From NCBI GenBank assembly GCA_947846985.1, contig CANTUZ010000002.1, forward strand, positions 131,866,889-131,930,888: 64,000 nucleotides of DNA, in the 5' to 3' direction. How positions within the stretch are numbered: position 1 is the first letter of the stretch; each line of letters opens with the position of its first letter. Of the stretch, positions 62,891 through 64,000 are shown in pieces. This stretch comes from Fratercula arctica. Its lineage: Eukaryota; Chordata; Aves; Charadriiformes; Alcidae. Both the position numbers and the translations under genes were made by a program. Under the pieces are notes generated by a model that saw nothing but the letters and a program-made list of their open reading frames with translations, did not search any database and was not told the origin of the DNA.

Positions 62891-64000
62891 GAGGAGGAGG
62901 TTCTTCTTTCCCTCTCTTTTAAATATATTTGGTTCACTATATTTTTCCTTTCACTCTATTATTCCTTTTTGTATATGTACAACAAACCTCAGTATACTAA
63001 TAGTAAGTCAATCATCTGAAAGCATTTAAAAAATCCTTTGCATTGCACAGTATCAGTCTTGTGACAAAGAACATGGCACTGTCATTATTGATATAGTTAC
63101 CAAAAAGAAACCCATATACTCTCTAAATTTTCTCATTTTACTTGAAGTTCTCTTTCCAAGGTGGTTGTGCTTGTTCAGTAACAGTTTTCTCAGACAAACT
63201 TACCTTCATTTGTTTAATAGAGTGAATGAATGCCATTCTTTCTAGGGAAAATCTCTCTTTGTTAAAATACTGAATTATTGGCACTATATACCTCCTTGAT
63301 GACACCTATTCCCACTTAAGTGCCACAAAAAGAGAGTGGAGCATAGTAAGACATGAAGTCCAGGGGCACTCATAGCAGACATCATGACAAATTATGTAAC
63401 ATCAAGCACCTGGGAAACCCATGATGATTGTTTGGAGTGTCAAAATATCTGCAGACTGTAACAGGAAAGTGCTGCCTGCTTTCTCACTTTGTTTTTTAAA
63501 TATTCCATGCACTCTTTGAAGGCAGTCCCATGACAGCAGACAACAAACTGAACTTCAAAGAAATAATGGATTCTGACATAGTGCATGATTTTTTTTTTCA
63601 CTTTCCTTGAATTTTCACTCTCCAGTTTTACACTTTCCTGGAGCAAGAGGCAATCTGCCAAAAGGGCACAACTTGAACTGGTCAACAACTGGGTCTCTGA
63701 TTCCCTTTCATGTTGCAGAACTGAAAGCAATAGGTAGTATGTTCTTTTTCACTTTAAAAGTGCTCTTGATTTGTGCATGGAAAAGTACAAGGGGCAAATA
63801 GGAAGTGCCTTTCCCACAAGTTTCTCTTGCTAGCCTGCTTATAGGTGAGAGACCATTTTTGTTCCCATCATGACTTAGAATCTTTTTTTTTTTTTCCTTA
63901 GTGACCCTAATTTTATTTTTCTAATAAACAAACAAGAATATGCTGACTACAGGAAAAACTGCATTTAAAATAAAATGAGGAAAACAGGCAGTCAGATCAT
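58346..64000. other. Unique AT-rich sequence, no supported gene
   Basis: No gene is supported. The stretch holds T runs near 59235 and 63888 and the 28-base poly(T) at 62863-62890. A short segment around 60080-60115 lies between an acceptor-like TTCTTGTCACAG and GTGAAATG, but it is too short to call. Open frames near the right edge (63440-63801) are unrecognised. Confidence 0.45.
62863..62890. repeat. Poly(T) tract, 28 bases
   Basis: The longest mononucleotide run in the window. No coding-like sequence or LINE motif adjoins it on the side expected for a minus-strand retrocopy, so a slippage tract is the simplest reading. Confidence 0.9.

Overview
The window looks like about 64 kb of AT-rich, gene-poor vertebrate DNA, almost certainly from a bird. 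The evidence is a set of 5'-truncated CR1 LINE retrotransposons, several still ending in the ATTCTATG-type octamer, plus a solo LTR of an abundant avian ERVL-like family. There is no prokaryotic gene organisation, no CRISPR array and no intact autonomous mobile element. Most long open frames are chance frames, or are sense or antisense translations of CR1 copies.

Layout. 1-4.6 kb: unique AT-rich DNA with poly(T) tracts. 4.7-5.2 kb: a very old minus-strand LINE reverse transcriptase fragment of L2/CR1-like type, perhaps extending to about 6.9 kb. 9.40-9.52 kb: the best coding-exon candidate, on the plus strand with good splice signals. 12.5-16 kb: weaker exon-like pieces and an eroded CR1. 18.7-20.1 kb: two CR1 copies facing each other tail to tail. 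26.9-27.3 kb: an unidentified coding-like block on the minus strand with one in-frame stop. 29.6-29.9 kb: old antisense CR1. 30.7 and 34.7 kb: two plus-strand exon-like segments; the second ends in a stop codon and is followed by AATAAA signals. 35.7-36.8 kb: CR1, then the LTR. 40.7-42.9 kb: the longest uninterrupted CR1 copy (about 2.2 kb, minus), with a decayed reverse transcriptase. 49.6-50.1 kb: another CR1. 55.8-58.3 kb: a CR1 split by a second, internally deleted CR1, both on the minus strand. The remainder is apparently unique intronic or intergenic sequence.

Taken together, the plus-strand candidates at 9.4, 30.7 and 34.7 kb have compatible reading phases. They could be the last exons of one long-intron gene ending near 35.0-35.7 kb. 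I could not identify the protein, and the link between exons is inference. I found no convincing undescribed system. The most informative items are the candidate 3' gene end, the nested CR1 pair, the ancient LINE fragment and the unidentified minus-strand coding-like block.
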